From NCBI GenBank assembly GCA_900541645.1, contig UQKQ01000001.1, forward strand, positions 62,001 through 126,000: 64,000 bases of DNA. The letters run 5' to 3'. A program made the translations under genes and the position numbers. This DNA is from an uncultured Collinsella sp. Lineage in GTDB: Bacteria > Actinomycetota > Coriobacteriia > Coriobacteriales > Coriobacteriaceae. The notes below the pieces were generated by a model that was given only the letters and a program-made list of their open reading frames with translations, was not told the origin of the DNA and searched no databases. How positions within the stretch are numbered: position 1 is the stretch's first letter; each line of letters opens with the position of its first letter. Shown here piece by piece: positions 23,605 to 33,262 of the stretch.

Positions 23605-25704
23605 ATGGCTAAGCCTAAGTACAAGCTTTCCGATACCCGTAACATCGGCATCATGGCCCACATCGATGCTGGTAAGACCACCACGACCGAGCGTATTCTT
23701 TACTACACCGGTAAGACCCACAAGATCGGTGAGGTCCATGAGGGCGCTGCCACCATGGACTGGATGGTTCAGGAGCAGGAGCGCGGCGTAACCATTACCT
23801 CCGCTGCTACCACGTGCTTCTGGAAGAAGGACGGTACCGACTACCGCATCCAGATCATCGACACCCCGGGCCACGTTGACTTCACCGCCGAGGTCGAGCG
23901 CTGCCTGCGCGTCCTCGATGGCGCTGTCGCCGTCTTCGACGCCGTTGCCGGCGTTCAGCCCCAGTCTGAGACCGTTTGGCGTCAGGCTTCTACCTTCAAC
24001 GTCCCCCGCATCGCCTTCATCAACAAGTATGACCGCGTGGGCGCTGACTTCTTCAACGCTATCGAGACCATGAAGGATCGTCTCGACGCCAACGCCGTGG
24101 CCGCTCAGGTCCCGATGGGCGCCGAGGACAACTTCTGGGGCGTTATCGACCTGGTCACCATGACCGCATGGGACTTCAAGGCCGACGACAAGGGCATGAC
24201 CTACCCCGAGCCGATGGACGAGATCCCGGCTGAGTTTGCTGACATCGCTGCCACCAAGCGCGAGGAGCTCCTCGACGCTGCTGCCAGTTTTGACGACGAG
24301 CTCATGGAGAAGATCCTCATGGAGGAGGACTTCACCGTCGAGGAGCTCAAGGCTGCTCTGCGCAAGGGCGTTCTGGCCAACGAGCTCAACCTCGTCTTCG
24401 TGGGCTCCGCCTACAAGAACAAGGGCGTCCAGGAGCTGCTTGACGCTGTCGTTGACTACCTGCCCAGCCCGCTTGACGTCGAGGCCGTCACTGGTACCGA
24501 TCCGGACACCGGCGAGGAGATCCAGCGTCATCCTTCCTTCGACGAGCCCTTCTCCGGCCTGGTCTTCAAGATCATGACCGACCCGTTCGTCGGTAAGCTC
24601 ACCTACGTCCGTGTTTACTCCGGCCGCGCCGAGTCCGGCTCCTACGTGGTCAACGCTTCCAACGGTCAGCGCGAGCGCCTCGGCCGCATCCTCGAGATGA
24701 ACGCCGCCGAGCGTATTGACCGTGACGACGCTGCCGCCGGCGACATCGTCGCTTGCGTCGGCTTCAAGAACTCCACCACCGGTGACACCCTGTGCGAAGA
24801 GGGCAAGGAGATTGTTCTCGAGAAGATCGAGTTCGCTAAGCCCGTTATCGACGTTGCCATCGAGCCCAAGACCAAGGCCGAGCAGGACAAGATGTCCCTG
24901 GCTCTGACCAAGCTCGCCGAGGAGGACCCGACCTTCCAGGTGTCCACCAACCACGAGACCGGCCAGACCATCATCGCCGGCATGGGCGAGCTGCACCTCG
25001 AGATCATCGTTGACCGTCTGCTCCGTGAGTTCAAGGTTGACGCTAACGTCGGTAAGCCCCAGGTTGCCTACCGCGAGACCGCTGGTCACGACGTCGAGAA
25101 GGCTGAGGGCAAGTTCGTCCGTCAGTCCGGCGGTCGCGGTCAGTACGGCCACGCCGTCATCAAGCTCGAGAAGATGGAGGAGGGCTTCGGCTACGAGTTC
25201 GTCAACGCTATCGTCGGCGGCGTCGTGCCCAAGGAGTACATCCCGTCCATCGACAAGGGCATCCAGGAGGCCCTGAACACCGGTGTTATCGCCGGCTTCC
25301 CGGTCCTCGACGTCAAGGTCACCCTGTTCGACGGTTCTTACCACGAGGTCGACTCCTCCGAGGCCGCCTTCAAGATCGCCGGTTCCATGGCTATCAAGGA
25401 CGCCCTCAAGAAGTCCGATCCGCAGCTGCTCGAGCCGATCATGGCTGTCGAGGTCGAGACCCCCGAGCAGTACATGGGCGACGTTATGGGCAACCTCTCC
25501 GGTCGCCGCGGCAAGATCGAGGGCATGGAGGATCGCAAGAACAGCAAGCTCATCCGTGCCAAGGTGCCGCTGGGCGAGATGTTCGGTTACGCTACCGACC
25601 TTCGCTCCCAGACCCAGGGCCGTGCATCCTACACGATGCAGTTCGACTCTTATGAGCCCGCGCCCAAGTCCATTGTGGACGAGGTCATGAGCAAGAACGC
25701 CTAA
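23605..25704 (+). CDS. fusA: elongation factor G
   Basis: A 699-residue translocation GTPase. G1 is [13 protein letters not shown], the switch II region is DTPGHVDF, and G4 is NKYD. All five EF-G domains fit the length. Start ATG behind AAGGAAC, 20 nt after rpsG. Normally tuf follows; here rpsJ follows and no tuf is in the window. Confidence 0.98.
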   Translation: MAKPKYKLSDTRNIGIMAHIDAGKTTTTERILYYTGKTHKIGEVHEGAATMDWMVQEQERGVTITSAATTCFWKKDGTDYRIQIIDTPGHVDFTAEVERCLRVLDGAVAVFDAVAGVQPQSETVWRQASTFNVPRIAFINKYDRVGADFFNAIETMKDRLDANAVAAQVPMGAEDNFWGVIDLVTMTAWDFKADDKGMTYPEPMDEIPAEFADIAATKREELLDAAASFDDELMEKILMEEDFTVEELKAALRKGVLANELNLVFVGSAYKNKGVQELLDAVVDYLPSPLDVEAVTGTDPDTGEEIQRHPSFDEPFSGLVFKIMTDPFVGKLTYVRVYSGRAESGSYVVNASNGQRERLGRILEMNAAERIDRDDAAAGDIVACVGFKNSTTGDTLCEEGKEIVLEKIEFAKPVIDVAIEPKTKAEQDKMSLALTKLAEEDPTFQVSTNHETGQTIIAGMGELHLEIIVDRLLREFKVDANVGKPQVAYRETAGHDVEKAEGKFVRQSGGRGQYGHAVIKLEKMEEGFGYEFVNAIVGGVVPKEYIPSIDKGIQEALNTGVIAGFPVLDVKVTLFDGSYHEVDSSEAAFKIAGSMAIKDALKKSDPQLLEPIMAVEVETPEQYMGDVMGNLSGRRGKIEGMEDRKNSKLIRAKVPLGEMFGYATDLRSQTQGRASYTMQFDSYEPAPKSIVDEVMSKNA

Positions 25705-25764
25705 GTTCGAGCTCCCTGTTACGTAATCCGCGAGAGCATCTCTCGCACTCTTTGGAGGTTTAAG

Positions 25765-26073
25765 TTGGCTACCCAGAAGATCCGCATTCGCCTCAAGGGC
25801 TATGATCACGAGGTCGTCGATCAGTCCGCGAAGCTCATCGTCGAGACCGCTCAGAAGACCGGCGCTCGCGTTTCCGGTCCTGTCCCCCTGCCCACCGAGC
25901 GCAACCTGTACACGGTTATCCGCTCGCCGCACGTGAACAAGGACTCCCGTGAGCAGTTCGAGATGCGCACCCACAAGCGCCTCATCGACATCCTCGACCC
26001 CACCTCGGGCACCGTTGATTCGCTCATGCGTCTCGACCTCCCCGCTGGCGTCGACATCGACATCAAGCTCTAA
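25765..26073 (+). CDS. rpsJ: 30S ribosomal protein S10
   Basis: A 102-residue S10 (uS10), a 30S head protein also used as NusE in antitermination. It starts at TTG (25765) behind TTGGAGG and contains [16 protein letters not shown] and [33 protein letters not shown] in order. It is attached to the str operon and separated by 14 kb from rplC, the gene that normally follows it. Confidence 0.97.
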   Translation: MATQKIRIRLKGYDHEVVDQSAKLIVETAQKTGARVSGPVPLPTERNLYTVIRSPHVNKDSREQFEMRTHKRLIDILDPTSGTVDSLMRLDLPAGVDIDIKL

Positions 26074-26093
26074 GCGATATCGCTCATAGCTTA

Positions 26094-26134
26094 AAGGGCC
26101 CCGCTGCCGTTACGGTAGCGGGGCCCTTTTGTTT
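26094..26134 (+). terminator. terminator after rpsJ
   Basis: GGGCCCCGCTGCCG (from 26096) pairs with CGGTAGCGGGGCCC (to 26126), followed by TTTTGTTTT. It closes the str operon and may also serve the convergent birA gene. Confidence 0.92.
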
Positions 26135-26189
26135 TGAGTTTAGATTTTGGGATAGCGAATTCGTCTGCCGAGCCGGCGGCTGCGGCGCC

Positions 26190-26966
26190 CTATTCGCTCA
26201 GGGGGCGCAAGGATGCTTCTTCGAAGTGGAAGACGCACAAGCCGCTCTCGGTCTCAATGCATGCGCGGCCGCAATCGTCGACCGTTCTAAATATGCCTCG
26301 TGCCAGCTCGTCTCCAGCGGGGGAGCGGGCGATAACGTGCTTCCCGATCCAATTGAGGTGAGCGATATATTCGTCGTGGACGGGCGCGAGCGGACCGGCG
26401 TCTTCTTCCTTGGCGTTGAGGCGCTCTGCCCAGCTATCTACAGCGTCTATAACTGCGTGATAGACCACATCGAGGAGCATGTCGACGGCGGGAACGCTCT
26501 CGTTGAGGTCCGAGAGGCCAATTGCCGCCAGGCCGCCATCGGGCACCTCTTGGGGCGTGTAGTTTACGTTGACACCAATGCCGCAGACGGCGAAAGGTTT
26601 GCCTTCGTTATCGCGTGCGGCCTCGACCAGAATGCCGCCGAGCTTGCGTCCTCGCGCGACCAGGTCGTTGGGCCATTTGAGGCCAATCTCGTTTGCAAGA
26701 CCCTGCTTTTCGAGTGCTTCGAGCACCGCTAGGCCGCTGACGGCGGCAAGACCAGAGTACTTTGCGGGATTAACGCATGGACGCAGGACAATCGAAAGCA
26801 ATAGGTTGCCGGCGGTTGAATCCCACTTGTGGCCGCGCCGGCCGCGTCCTGCCGTTTGCGCGCGGGCGGCAAGTCCTGTGCCGTGCGGCGCACCCTGTTT
26901 TCCTGCCTCGAGCAGGTCATCGTTGGTCGATCCGGTTACGTCGACGATCGTTAATTTGGCATCCAT
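26190..26966 (-). CDS. birA: biotin--[acetyl-CoA-carboxylase] ligase
   Basis: A 258-residue biotin protein ligase that activates biotin and joins it to the carrier protein AccB. It shows STNDDL, the biotinyl-adenylate loop GRGRRGHKW, and KWPNDL...KLGGILVE. The N-terminal helix-turn-helix of the bifunctional E. coli BirA is missing, so it should not act as a DNA-binding repressor. Start ATG behind TAGGAGGT. It is divergent from the fab/acc operon, which encodes its substrate AccB. Confidence 0.94.
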   Translation of the reverse strand: MDAKLTIVDVTGSTNDDLLEAGKQGAPHGTGLAARAQTAGRGRRGHKWDSTAGNLLLSIVLRPCVNPAKYSGLAAVSGLAVLEALEKQGLANEIGLKWPNDLVARGRKLGGILVEAARDNEGKPFAVCGIGVNVNYTPQEVPDGGLAAIGLSDLNESVPAVDMLLDVVYHAVIDAVDSWAERLNAKEEDAGPLAPVHDEYIAHLNWIGKHVIARSPAGDELARGIFRTVDDCGRACIETESGLCVFHFEEASLRPLSE

Positions 26967-27062
26967 AACGGCTGCTACCTCCTAAGTTAATAAGGCAATC
27001 GCGCAATGGTGTCGAGAGATAGACACAATGTGAAGCCTTTGTCGCATTTGGACAATTTAATG

Positions 27063-27126
27063 TTAACACGTCAACAACGACTGAAATGCGCTATCCTCTC
27101 TTGGTCGATGTAAACACGTCAACAAC
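27063..27126 (+). promoter_or_regulatory. repeated operator-like site before fabH
   Basis: The 14-nt sequence AACACGTCAACAAC occurs at 27065-27078 and 27113-27126, 48 nt apart. With flanking bases it forms an imperfect palindrome GTTAACACGTCAAC. A TATCCT -10-like box lies between them at 27092-27097, so the first copy would overlap the -35 region and the second would lie near the start of the transcript. No fatty-acid regulator gene of the FapR or FabT type lies in the operon. Confidence 0.6.
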
Positions 27127-27142
27127 TCAAAGGAGGTTAGTG

Positions 27143-28102
27143 ATGGGTTTCACGATTCTTGGAACAGGCTCGGCGCTTCCTAAGCGCAGTGTTTCCAATG
27201 ACGAGCTGTCTGAGTTCCTCGATACCTCGGATGAGTGGATTTTTACCCGCACCGGTATCAAGAGCCGCCATGTCTGCACCACCGAGTTACTTGACGACCT
27301 TGCTGTAGCGGCGAGCGAGCGGGCACTCCAGGTGTCCGGAATCGACGCGAGCCAGCTGGATCTGATCGTCTGCTCGACGACGACGGGTGACCACCTTGTT
27401 CCCGCTGAGGCGTGTGCCGTTGCTGAGCGACTGGGCGCGACGTGCCCTGCCTTCGATGTCTCGGCGGCCTGCGCCGGCTTCGTATTTGCGCTCGATGTTG
27501 CCGAGGGCTATATCGCCCGAGGACGAGCCAAGCATGTGCTTGTCGTTGCCGCCGAGCAGATGACGCGCGCGCTCGACTGGACCGACCGCGCCACCTGCGT
27601 GCTCTTTGGCGATGGGGCAGGCGCCGCGGTGATTGAGGCCGGGGGAGACAGCCCCCTTGCCGTTGAGCTTTCGACGGCGCCCGACGTCGAGACGTTGTGC
27701 GTTCCCGGTCTGGTCGGCACCTCGCCGTTTAAGGCCTCCGCAGATAGCGAGAGCGTGCTGTCCATGAATGGCCGCCGCGTGTTCAAGTTCGGCGTCAACG
27801 CGATTTGCGACACGGTTCATAAGCTTGCGAGCGATGCGGGCATTTCGGTCGAGGACATCGACCATTTTGTATTCCATCAGGCTAACGAACGAATCCTGAG
27901 TCAGGCGGTCAAGCGCCTCGGTGTGCCAGACAAGCGCGTGGTTCGAACGCTGCGCGAGACCGGCAACATTTCGAGCGCATGCATTCCGCTTGCCCTCGAC
28001 CGGCTGGCAAACGCCGGTGCACTTCACACGGGCGACACCATCGCCCTCGTTGGATTTGGCGCCGGTCTGGATATAGGTGGCTATCTACTTCGTTGGAAGT
28101 AG
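27143..28102 (+). CDS. fabH: 3-oxoacyl-ACP synthase III
   Basis: A 319-residue KAS III that starts fatty acid synthesis by joining acetyl-CoA (or a branched primer) to malonyl-ACP. The active-site Cys110 is in SAACAGF, the His in FHQANERI, and the Asn in ETGNISSA. Start ATG at 27143 behind AAAGGAGGTT; an in-frame start 57 nt upstream would run through the operator repeat. First gene of a ten-gene operon. Confidence 0.96.
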   Translation: MGFTILGTGSALPKRSVSNDELSEFLDTSDEWIFTRTGIKSRHVCTTELLDDLAVAASERALQVSGIDASQLDLIVCSTTTGDHLVPAEACAVAERLGATCPAFDVSAACAGFVFALDVAEGYIARGRAKHVLVVAAEQMTRALDWTDRATCVLFGDGAGAAVIEAGGDSPLAVELSTAPDVETLCVPGLVGTSPFKASADSESVLSMNGRRVFKFGVNAICDTVHKLASDAGISVEDIDHFVFHQANERILSQAVKRLGVPDKRVVRTLRETGNISSACIPLALDRLANAGALHTGDTIALVGFGAGLDIGGYLLRWK

Positions 28103-28154
28103 TCGCACATAGGAAATAAAAACGCCCCTAGGGCACAAACAAAGGAGAACTACC

Positions 28155-28391
28155 ATGGCAGATCAGAAGACCTTCGAGCGCGTTTGCGATGTTATCCGCG
28201 AGACCGCCGGTCTTGACGACGTCGAGATGAAGCCCGAGTCCACGCTCGAGGAGATTGGTCTCGACAGTCTGGGCACCGTCGAGATCCTCGTCGCCGTTGA
28301 GGACGAGTTTGGCATCCAGCTCGATACCGAGGAGAACCCCAAGACGGTCGGCGAGTTCGCCGATACGGTCGAGGCGGCATTGGAGAAGTAG
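28155..28391 (+). CDS. acpP: acyl carrier protein
   Basis: A 78-residue acidic carrier that holds the growing acyl chain. Ser38 in the GLDSLGTVE motif is the phosphopantetheine attachment site. Start ATG behind AAAGGAG. Second gene of the operon; fabK begins 2 nt after it. Confidence 0.97.
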   Translation: MADQKTFERVCDVIRETAGLDDVEMKPESTLEEIGLDSLGTVEILVAVEDEFGIQLDTEENPKTVGEFADTVEAALEK

Positions 28392-28393
28392 AG

Positions 28394-29338
28394 ATGCTCA
28401 AGACTCCTCTCTGCGATCTGCTCGGCATCGAAAAGCCCGTGTTCCAGGGCGGTATGGCCTGGATCGCCGACGCCTCGCTGGCGTCCGCAGTGTCCGAGGC
28501 GGGCGGCTTAGGGATTATCGCGGCCATGAACGCCGACGCCAACTGGCTGCGCGACCAGATTCATGAGCTGCGCGCCAGGACGGATAAGCCCTTTGGCGTC
28601 AACGTCATGCTCATGAGCCCGTTTGCCGACGAGGTCGCGCGGGTCGTGATTGACGAGCGGGTGCCGGTCGTCGTGACGGGTGCCGGCAATCCCACCAAGT
28701 ACATGAAGGCGTGGAACGAGGCGGGCATCAAGGTCATCCCGGTCGTTGCCTCGGTGGCGCTGGCGCGCCTCGTGGCGCGTCGTGGAGCCACTGCCGTGGT
28801 TGCCGAGGGTACCGAATCAGGCGGCCATATTGGCGAGACCTCGACGATGGCACTGGTGCCGCAGGTTGTCGATGTGGTCGATATTCCCGTGGTTGCGGCT
28901 GGCGGTATCGCCGATGGCCGCGGCGTGGCGGCCGCCTTTATGCTGGGCGCCGCCGGCGTGCAGGTGGGTACGCGCTTTCTGATCGCAGATGAGTGCACCG
29001 TATCGGAGCAGTACAAGGAGATGGTCCTGAAGGCCAACGACACCTCGACGCGTGCGACCGGCCGCTCGACGGGACACCCGGTGCGTGCCCTCAAGAGCCC
29101 CTTCACCAACGCCTACGCCAAGAGCGAGGCGGCGGGCGTAAGCGTCGAGGAGCTCGGGGCCATGGGCACGGGCGCCCTTCGCAAGGCCGCCAAGGACGGC
29201 AATTACGAAGAGGGCTCGTTTTTGTGTGGACAGATTGCCGGCATGGTCAACGAGCGCCAAAGTGCACGTGAAATCGTTGACGACCTGGTCGATGGCGCCG
29301 AGCACGTCCTGAAGGGTGCGTGCGCATGGGTGGCGTAG
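28394..29338 (+). CDS. fabK: enoyl-ACP reductase II (FMN-dependent)
   Basis: A 314-residue FMN protein of the nitronate monooxygenase/FabK fold that carries out the last reduction of each elongation cycle. Visible are FQGGMAWIADASLASAVSEAGG, PFGVNVML, TGAGNP, VVAEGTESGGHIG and VVAAGGIADGRG. It replaces the short-chain reductase FabI; FabK enzymes are known to be refractory to triclosan. Start ATG 2 nt after acpP; fabD overlaps the 3' end. Confidence 0.93.
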   Translation: MLKTPLCDLLGIEKPVFQGGMAWIADASLASAVSEAGGLGIIAAMNADANWLRDQIHELRARTDKPFGVNVMLMSPFADEVARVVIDERVPVVVTGAGNPTKYMKAWNEAGIKVIPVVASVALARLVARRGATAVVAEGTESGGHIGETSTMALVPQVVDVVDIPVVAAGGIADGRGVAAAFMLGAAGVQVGTRFLIADECTVSEQYKEMVLKANDTSTRATGRSTGHPVRALKSPFTNAYAKSEAAGVSVEELGAMGTGALRKAAKDGNYEEGSFLCGQIAGMVNERQSAREIVDDLVDGAEHVLKGACAWVA

Positions 29339-30252
29339 CGTTTCTGTTTGCCGGCCAGGGCGCCCAGCACCCCGCGATGGGCGTCGACCTGATCGAGGCA
29401 TCGCCGGCGGCCGCCGAGGTGTTCGCCATTGCCGACGAGGTGCGCCCGGGGACCAGTGAGCAGTGCCGAAGCGCCTCCAAGGAGGAACTCTCGCAGACCG
29501 AGAACACGCAGCCGTGCGTGTTCGTTCACGATCTGGCAGCGGCTGCCGCCCTGCGTGAGCGCGGCGTGGTACCTACCGCCTGTGCGGGTTTTTCGCTTGG
29601 CGAGGTCGCCGCGCTCACCTTTGCGGGGGCGTTCGATACGCGAGCGGGTTTTGAGCTCGTATGTGAGCGTGCGGCATTGATGGCCACGGCGGCCGAGCGT
29701 CACCCCGGCGGCATGCGCGCCGTCATCAAACTCGATGCGGCGCAGGTCGAGGGCTTGGCAAAACAGGCCGGCGAGGACTGCTGGCCGGTCAACTACAACA
29801 GCCCCCAGCAGACGGTTGTGGCCGGAGCGCCCGAGGCGCTGCAGGAGCTCGACGTTCTAGTGAAAGAGGCTGGCGGTCGCGCCATGAAGGTCGCGGTGTC
29901 GGGTGCATTCCATAGCCCCTATATGGCCGAGGCGACCTGTGGCCTTGCTGCATATATCGAGGCCGGTCACGCGCCGTCCCCGCTGCTGATTCCTGTTATG
30001 GCAAATATGACAGCGGCGCCCTATCCGGCCGACCCGCAGGCGGCAGCGGAGATGCTGGCCAACCAGGTGAGTCATGCCGTGCGCTGGGTCGACACGCTGC
30101 ATGCTCTGCAGGATCAAGGCATCGATACGTTTATTGAGGTCGGCCCTGGCAAAACGTTGTCCGGCTTGGTCAAGCGTACGTTGAGCGACGTTCGCGTGTA
30201 TTCGTGCGAAACGGCCGAGCAGGTCGCAGCTATTGCCGACGAGCTCGCATAG
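29326..30252 (+). CDS. fabD: malonyl-CoA-ACP transacylase
   Basis: A 308-residue transacylase that loads malonate onto ACP. FLFAGQGAQHPAMG opens the protein, and Ser90 lies in the GFSLGE nucleophile motif; the partner His is in SGAFHSPYM. The ATG at 29326 is preferred; an in-frame GTG lies 6 nt upstream. The gene overlaps fabK by 13 nt, implying translational coupling. Confidence 0.95.
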   Translation: MGGVAFLFAGQGAQHPAMGVDLIEASPAAAEVFAIADEVRPGTSEQCRSASKEELSQTENTQPCVFVHDLAAAAALRERGVVPTACAGFSLGEVAALTFAGAFDTRAGFELVCERAALMATAAERHPGGMRAVIKLDAAQVEGLAKQAGEDCWPVNYNSPQQTVVAGAPEALQELDVLVKEAGGRAMKVAVSGAFHSPYMAEATCGLAAYIEAGHAPSPLLIPVMANMTAAPYPADPQAAAEMLANQVSHAVRWVDTLHALQDQGIDTFIEVGPGKTLSGLVKRTLSDVRVYSCETAEQVAAIADELA

Positions 30253-30282
30253 TCCACAGAGCTGTAACCCGAAAGGAATGAC

Positions 30283-31056
30283 ATGGGCAACTTGAACAAC
30301 GGCGCGCTCGAGCGCAACGACTCACGTCGCGTGGCGCTGGTCACGGGCGGCTCGCGTGGTATCGGCCGCGCTTGTGCGGTTGGCCTGGCGGAGGATGGCT
30401 ACGATATCGCCGTCGTCTATGCCGGCAGCGTCGATGCGGCGCGCGAGACATGCGAAGCCTGTGAGGCGGCTGGCGCCACGGCGCGCGCATATCAATGTGA
30501 CGTGGCTGACCCCGATGCCGTCAACGCTTGCGTGGAGACGGTCCTCAACGACTTTGGCTTCATTTGGGCGCTTGTCAACAACGCCGGCATCACGCGCGAC
30601 GGCCTGCTCATGCGCATGGGCGATGACGCCTTCGACCGCGTGCTCGATGTCAATCTCAAGGGCACGTTCAATATGACGCGCGCGCTCACCAAGACCTTTA
30701 TGCGCCAGCGCGGCGGTTGCGTCGTCAACATGAGCTCGGTCGTGGGCCTGATGGGCAATGCCGGGCAAGCCAACTACGCTGCTTCCAAGGCGGGCGTGAT
30801 AGGGCTTACCAAGGCGGTGGCGCGCGAGCTTGCGCCTCGTGGCGTACGAGCGAACGCGGTCGCCCCCGGGTTTGTCGAGACAGATATGACGGCAAAGCTC
30901 TCGGAGAAGGTGCGTACGGCAACCGAGGAACAGATTCCCCTTAAGCGCATGGCACGTCCCGAGGAAGTGGCCGGCGTGGTGCGCTTTTTAGCGAGCGATG
31001 CGGCTGCTTACATTACGGGCGAGGTCGTGCGCGTCGACGGCGGAATGGCGATGTAG
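30283..31056 (+). CDS. fabG: 3-oxoacyl-ACP reductase
   Basis: A 257-residue short-chain dehydrogenase that reduces 3-oxoacyl-ACP with NADPH. TGGSRGIG (cofactor loop), NNAG, and the catalytic Ser-Tyr-Lys set in NMSSVVG and NYAASKAG are all present. Start ATG behind GAAAGGAATG. Fifth gene of the operon. Confidence 0.96.
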   Translation: MGNLNNGALERNDSRRVALVTGGSRGIGRACAVGLAEDGYDIAVVYAGSVDAARETCEACEAAGATARAYQCDVADPDAVNACVETVLNDFGFIWALVNNAGITRDGLLMRMGDDAFDRVLDVNLKGTFNMTRALTKTFMRQRGGCVVNMSSVVGLMGNAGQANYAASKAGVIGLTKAVARELAPRGVRANAVAPGFVETDMTAKLSEKVRTATEEQIPLKRMARPEEVAGVVRFLASDAAAYITGEVVRVDGGMAM

Positions 31057-31095
31057 AAACCAGGGCCGAAGAACGGCTTGGATGAGGAGACCATG

Positions 31096-32343
31096 ATGGA
31101 ACAGAGAGTTGCAATCACCGGCATCGGTGCCGTATCGCCGCTCGGCAACACCGCGCTTGCCACCTGGGCGGCCATGTGCGCCGGGACCTGTGGCATCGGC
31201 CCGATCACGCACTTCGATACCGATGCGTTTACCGTCAAGGTGGCGGCCGAAGTCAAGGGCTTTGACGGCAACGAGTACTTTGGCAAGCGTGACGCCAAGC
31301 ATCTCGACCCCTGCGTTCAGTTTGCGATGGCGGCTTCGGACGAGGCAATGCACGATGCGGGCTTTGATGTCGAAGGCGCCATCGATCGTGAGCGCCTGGG
31401 CGTCTACGTGGGCTCGGGCGTGGGCGGCATGACGACGCTCGTCGACAACGTCCACACGATCGCCGATCGTGGACCTCGCCGCGCATCGCCCTATATGATT
31501 GCGATGATGATCCCCAACATGGCTTCGGGCAATATCGCGATCCGCCACAAGGCAAAGGGACCGACCCTGCCAGTCGTGACTGCTTGCGCGACCTCGGCCC
31601 ATGCGGTGGGCGAGGCGTTCCGCGCCATCAAGCACGGCTATGCCGACGCGATCCTCGCGGGCGGCGCCGAGGCGGCCATTATCCCCGATGCCGTTGCAGG
31701 CTTTACGTCCTGCCGCGCATTGACCACCAACCCCGATCCTGCGACGGCTTGCCGCCCGTTCGATGCAGACCGCGACGGCTTTGTGATGGGCGAGGGCGCT
31801 TGCGTGCTGGTACTCGAGAGCATGGAACATGCGCAGGCGCGCGGTGCGCACATTTATGCCGAGGTCGTGGGCTACGGCAACACCGATGATGCTTATCACA
31901 TCACGAGTCCCGATCCCGAGGCTGCCGGCATTGCCCGCGCGATATCGCTGGCGGTGGCCGAGGGCGACGTCAAGCCTTCCGAGGGCCTCTACATCAATGC
32001 CCACGGCACCTCGACCAAGCTTAATGATTCGTCCGAGACGGCGGGCATTAAGCGAGCGCTCGGCGAGGACGCGGCACGCGCCGCGCACGTCTCGTCGACC
32101 AAGTCGATGACCGGGCACATGATCGGTGCCACGGGTGCCATCGAGGTCATGGCCTGTGCCATGGCGCTCGAGCAGGGCGTGGTGCCCCCGACCATTAACT
32201 ACCACACGCCCGATCCCGCCTGCGATCTTGATTACACGCCTAATCGAGCGGTTCGCGCCGACCTTACCTGGGCGCTTTCGACCAACCTGGGCTTTGGCGG
32301 GCACAACGCCGCCATCGCGCTGCGTAGATATACGAGGAGCTAG
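31096..32343 (+). CDS. fabF: 3-oxoacyl-ACP synthase II
   Basis: A 415-residue KAS II that elongates the acyl chain. Cys164 in VTACATSAHAVGEA is the nucleophile; the two His are in NAHGTSTKLND and MTGHMIGATG. The ATG at 31096 is chosen because it opens on EQRVAITGIGAVSPLG with GAGGAG 6 nt upstream; in-frame ATG at 31093 and TTG at 31078 are alternatives. Confidence 0.96.
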   Translation: MEQRVAITGIGAVSPLGNTALATWAAMCAGTCGIGPITHFDTDAFTVKVAAEVKGFDGNEYFGKRDAKHLDPCVQFAMAASDEAMHDAGFDVEGAIDRERLGVYVGSGVGGMTTLVDNVHTIADRGPRRASPYMIAMMIPNMASGNIAIRHKAKGPTLPVVTACATSAHAVGEAFRAIKHGYADAILAGGAEAAIIPDAVAGFTSCRALTTNPDPATACRPFDADRDGFVMGEGACVLVLESMEHAQARGAHIYAEVVGYGNTDDAYHITSPDPEAAGIARAISLAVAEGDVKPSEGLYINAHGTSTKLNDSSETAGIKRALGEDAARAAHVSSTKSMTGHMIGATGAIEVMACAMALEQGVVPPTINYHTPDPACDLDYTPNRAVRADLTWALSTNLGFGGHNAAIALRRYTRS

Positions 32344-32346
32344 AGC

Positions 32347-32820
32347 ATGGATTCCAAAAGACTTGCCGAGATAGCCGATGTGATGGAGGACCGCGGCCTT
32401 ACGCGCGTACGTGTTGAGGAGCCCGATGGCACCGCGGTCGAACTCGAGCGCGCGAGTGCCGCGCAGCCGGTTGCCGTGCCCATGCCTATGCCGGGTGCCG
32501 TGGCCGCTCAAGTTGCAGCTCCCACAGTCGCGCCTGCCGCACCGGAACCCGCCACGCAGACACCTGCCGCCGCGCCGGAGCCCAAGGGCACCGAGGTGAC
32601 TGCTCCCATGGTGGGCGTCTTCTATGCTGCCCCTGCGCCGGGCGACGAGCCATTTGTGCGCGTGGGCTCCAAGGTCAAGGCCGGCGAGACCCTCTGCATC
32701 ATCGAGGCCATGAAGGTTCTCAACGAGGTGACGGCCGAGGCAGACGGTGAGGTGCTCGAGATCTGCGTGGCCGACGGCGACCTCGTGGAGTTTGGCAGCT
32801 GCCTCATGAGGATCGGATAG
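32347..32820 (+). CDS. accB: acetyl-CoA carboxylase biotin carrier protein
   Basis: A 157-residue carrier with an N-terminal assembly domain, an Ala/Pro-rich linker (about residues 40-80) and a C-terminal biotinyl domain. Lys123 in EAMKVLNEV is the biotin site, 35 residues from the end as expected. It starts 3 nt after fabF. Its modifying enzyme BirA is encoded divergently at the head of the operon. Confidence 0.96.
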   Translation: MDSKRLAEIADVMEDRGLTRVRVEEPDGTAVELERASAAQPVAVPMPMPGAVAAQVAAPTVAPAAPEPATQTPAAAPEPKGTEVTAPMVGVFYAAPAPGDEPFVRVGSKVKAGETLCIIEAMKVLNEVTAEADGEVLEICVADGDLVEFGSCLMRIG

Positions 32821-32829
32821 GTGATATCC

Positions 32830-33252
32830 ATGAACAAAGAAGAGCTCAAGAAGCTGTTACCGCATCGCGAGCCGATGCTTTTGCTCGACGAAGCCGAGCT
32901 GGTGGGCGACGAGGCCCACGGCAAGATCACGATTACAGGCGACGAGTACTTTTTGCAGGGACATTTTCCGGGAAACCCGGTCGTTCCCGGCGTGATTCAG
33001 TGCGAGATGCTCGCCCAGAACTGCTGCGTGCTGTTGATGGGCGATGAGGAGGCGCGCGGCGCGACGCCGTTCTACACGAGTCTGGACAAGGTGCGCTTTA
33101 AGCGTCCGGTGCGCCCGGGCGACACGGTGGATCTAGTGTGCTCCATCACGCGTGCGCGCGGGCCGTTCCGCTTTGCGACGGGTACTGCGAGCGTCAACGG
33201 TGAGGTTTGCTGCCGCGCCGATATGTCTTTTGCACTCATGCACGAAAGTTAA
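32830..33252 (+). CDS. fabZ: 3-hydroxyacyl-ACP dehydratase
   Basis: A 140-residue hot-dog-fold dehydratase. The active-site His45 is in GHFPGNPVVPGVIQ and Glu59 in CEMLAQ. LLPHREPMLLLD is the usual opening. The ATG at 32830 fits the family length; an in-frame GTG at 32821 directly after the accB stop is an alternative. No fabA, fabM or fabN is in the operon. Confidence 0.95.
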   Translation: MNKEELKKLLPHREPMLLLDEAELVGDEAHGKITITGDEYFLQGHFPGNPVVPGVIQCEMLAQNCCVLLMGDEEARGATPFYTSLDKVRFKRPVRPGDTVDLVCSITRARGPFRFATGTASVNGEVCCRADMSFALMHES

Positions 33253-33262
33253 GGAAGGCTCC

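Noticed and set aside
23587..25974. A 795-codon minus-strand frame over fusA
   Set aside because: Same codon-bias effect as above; fusA on the other strand is certain.
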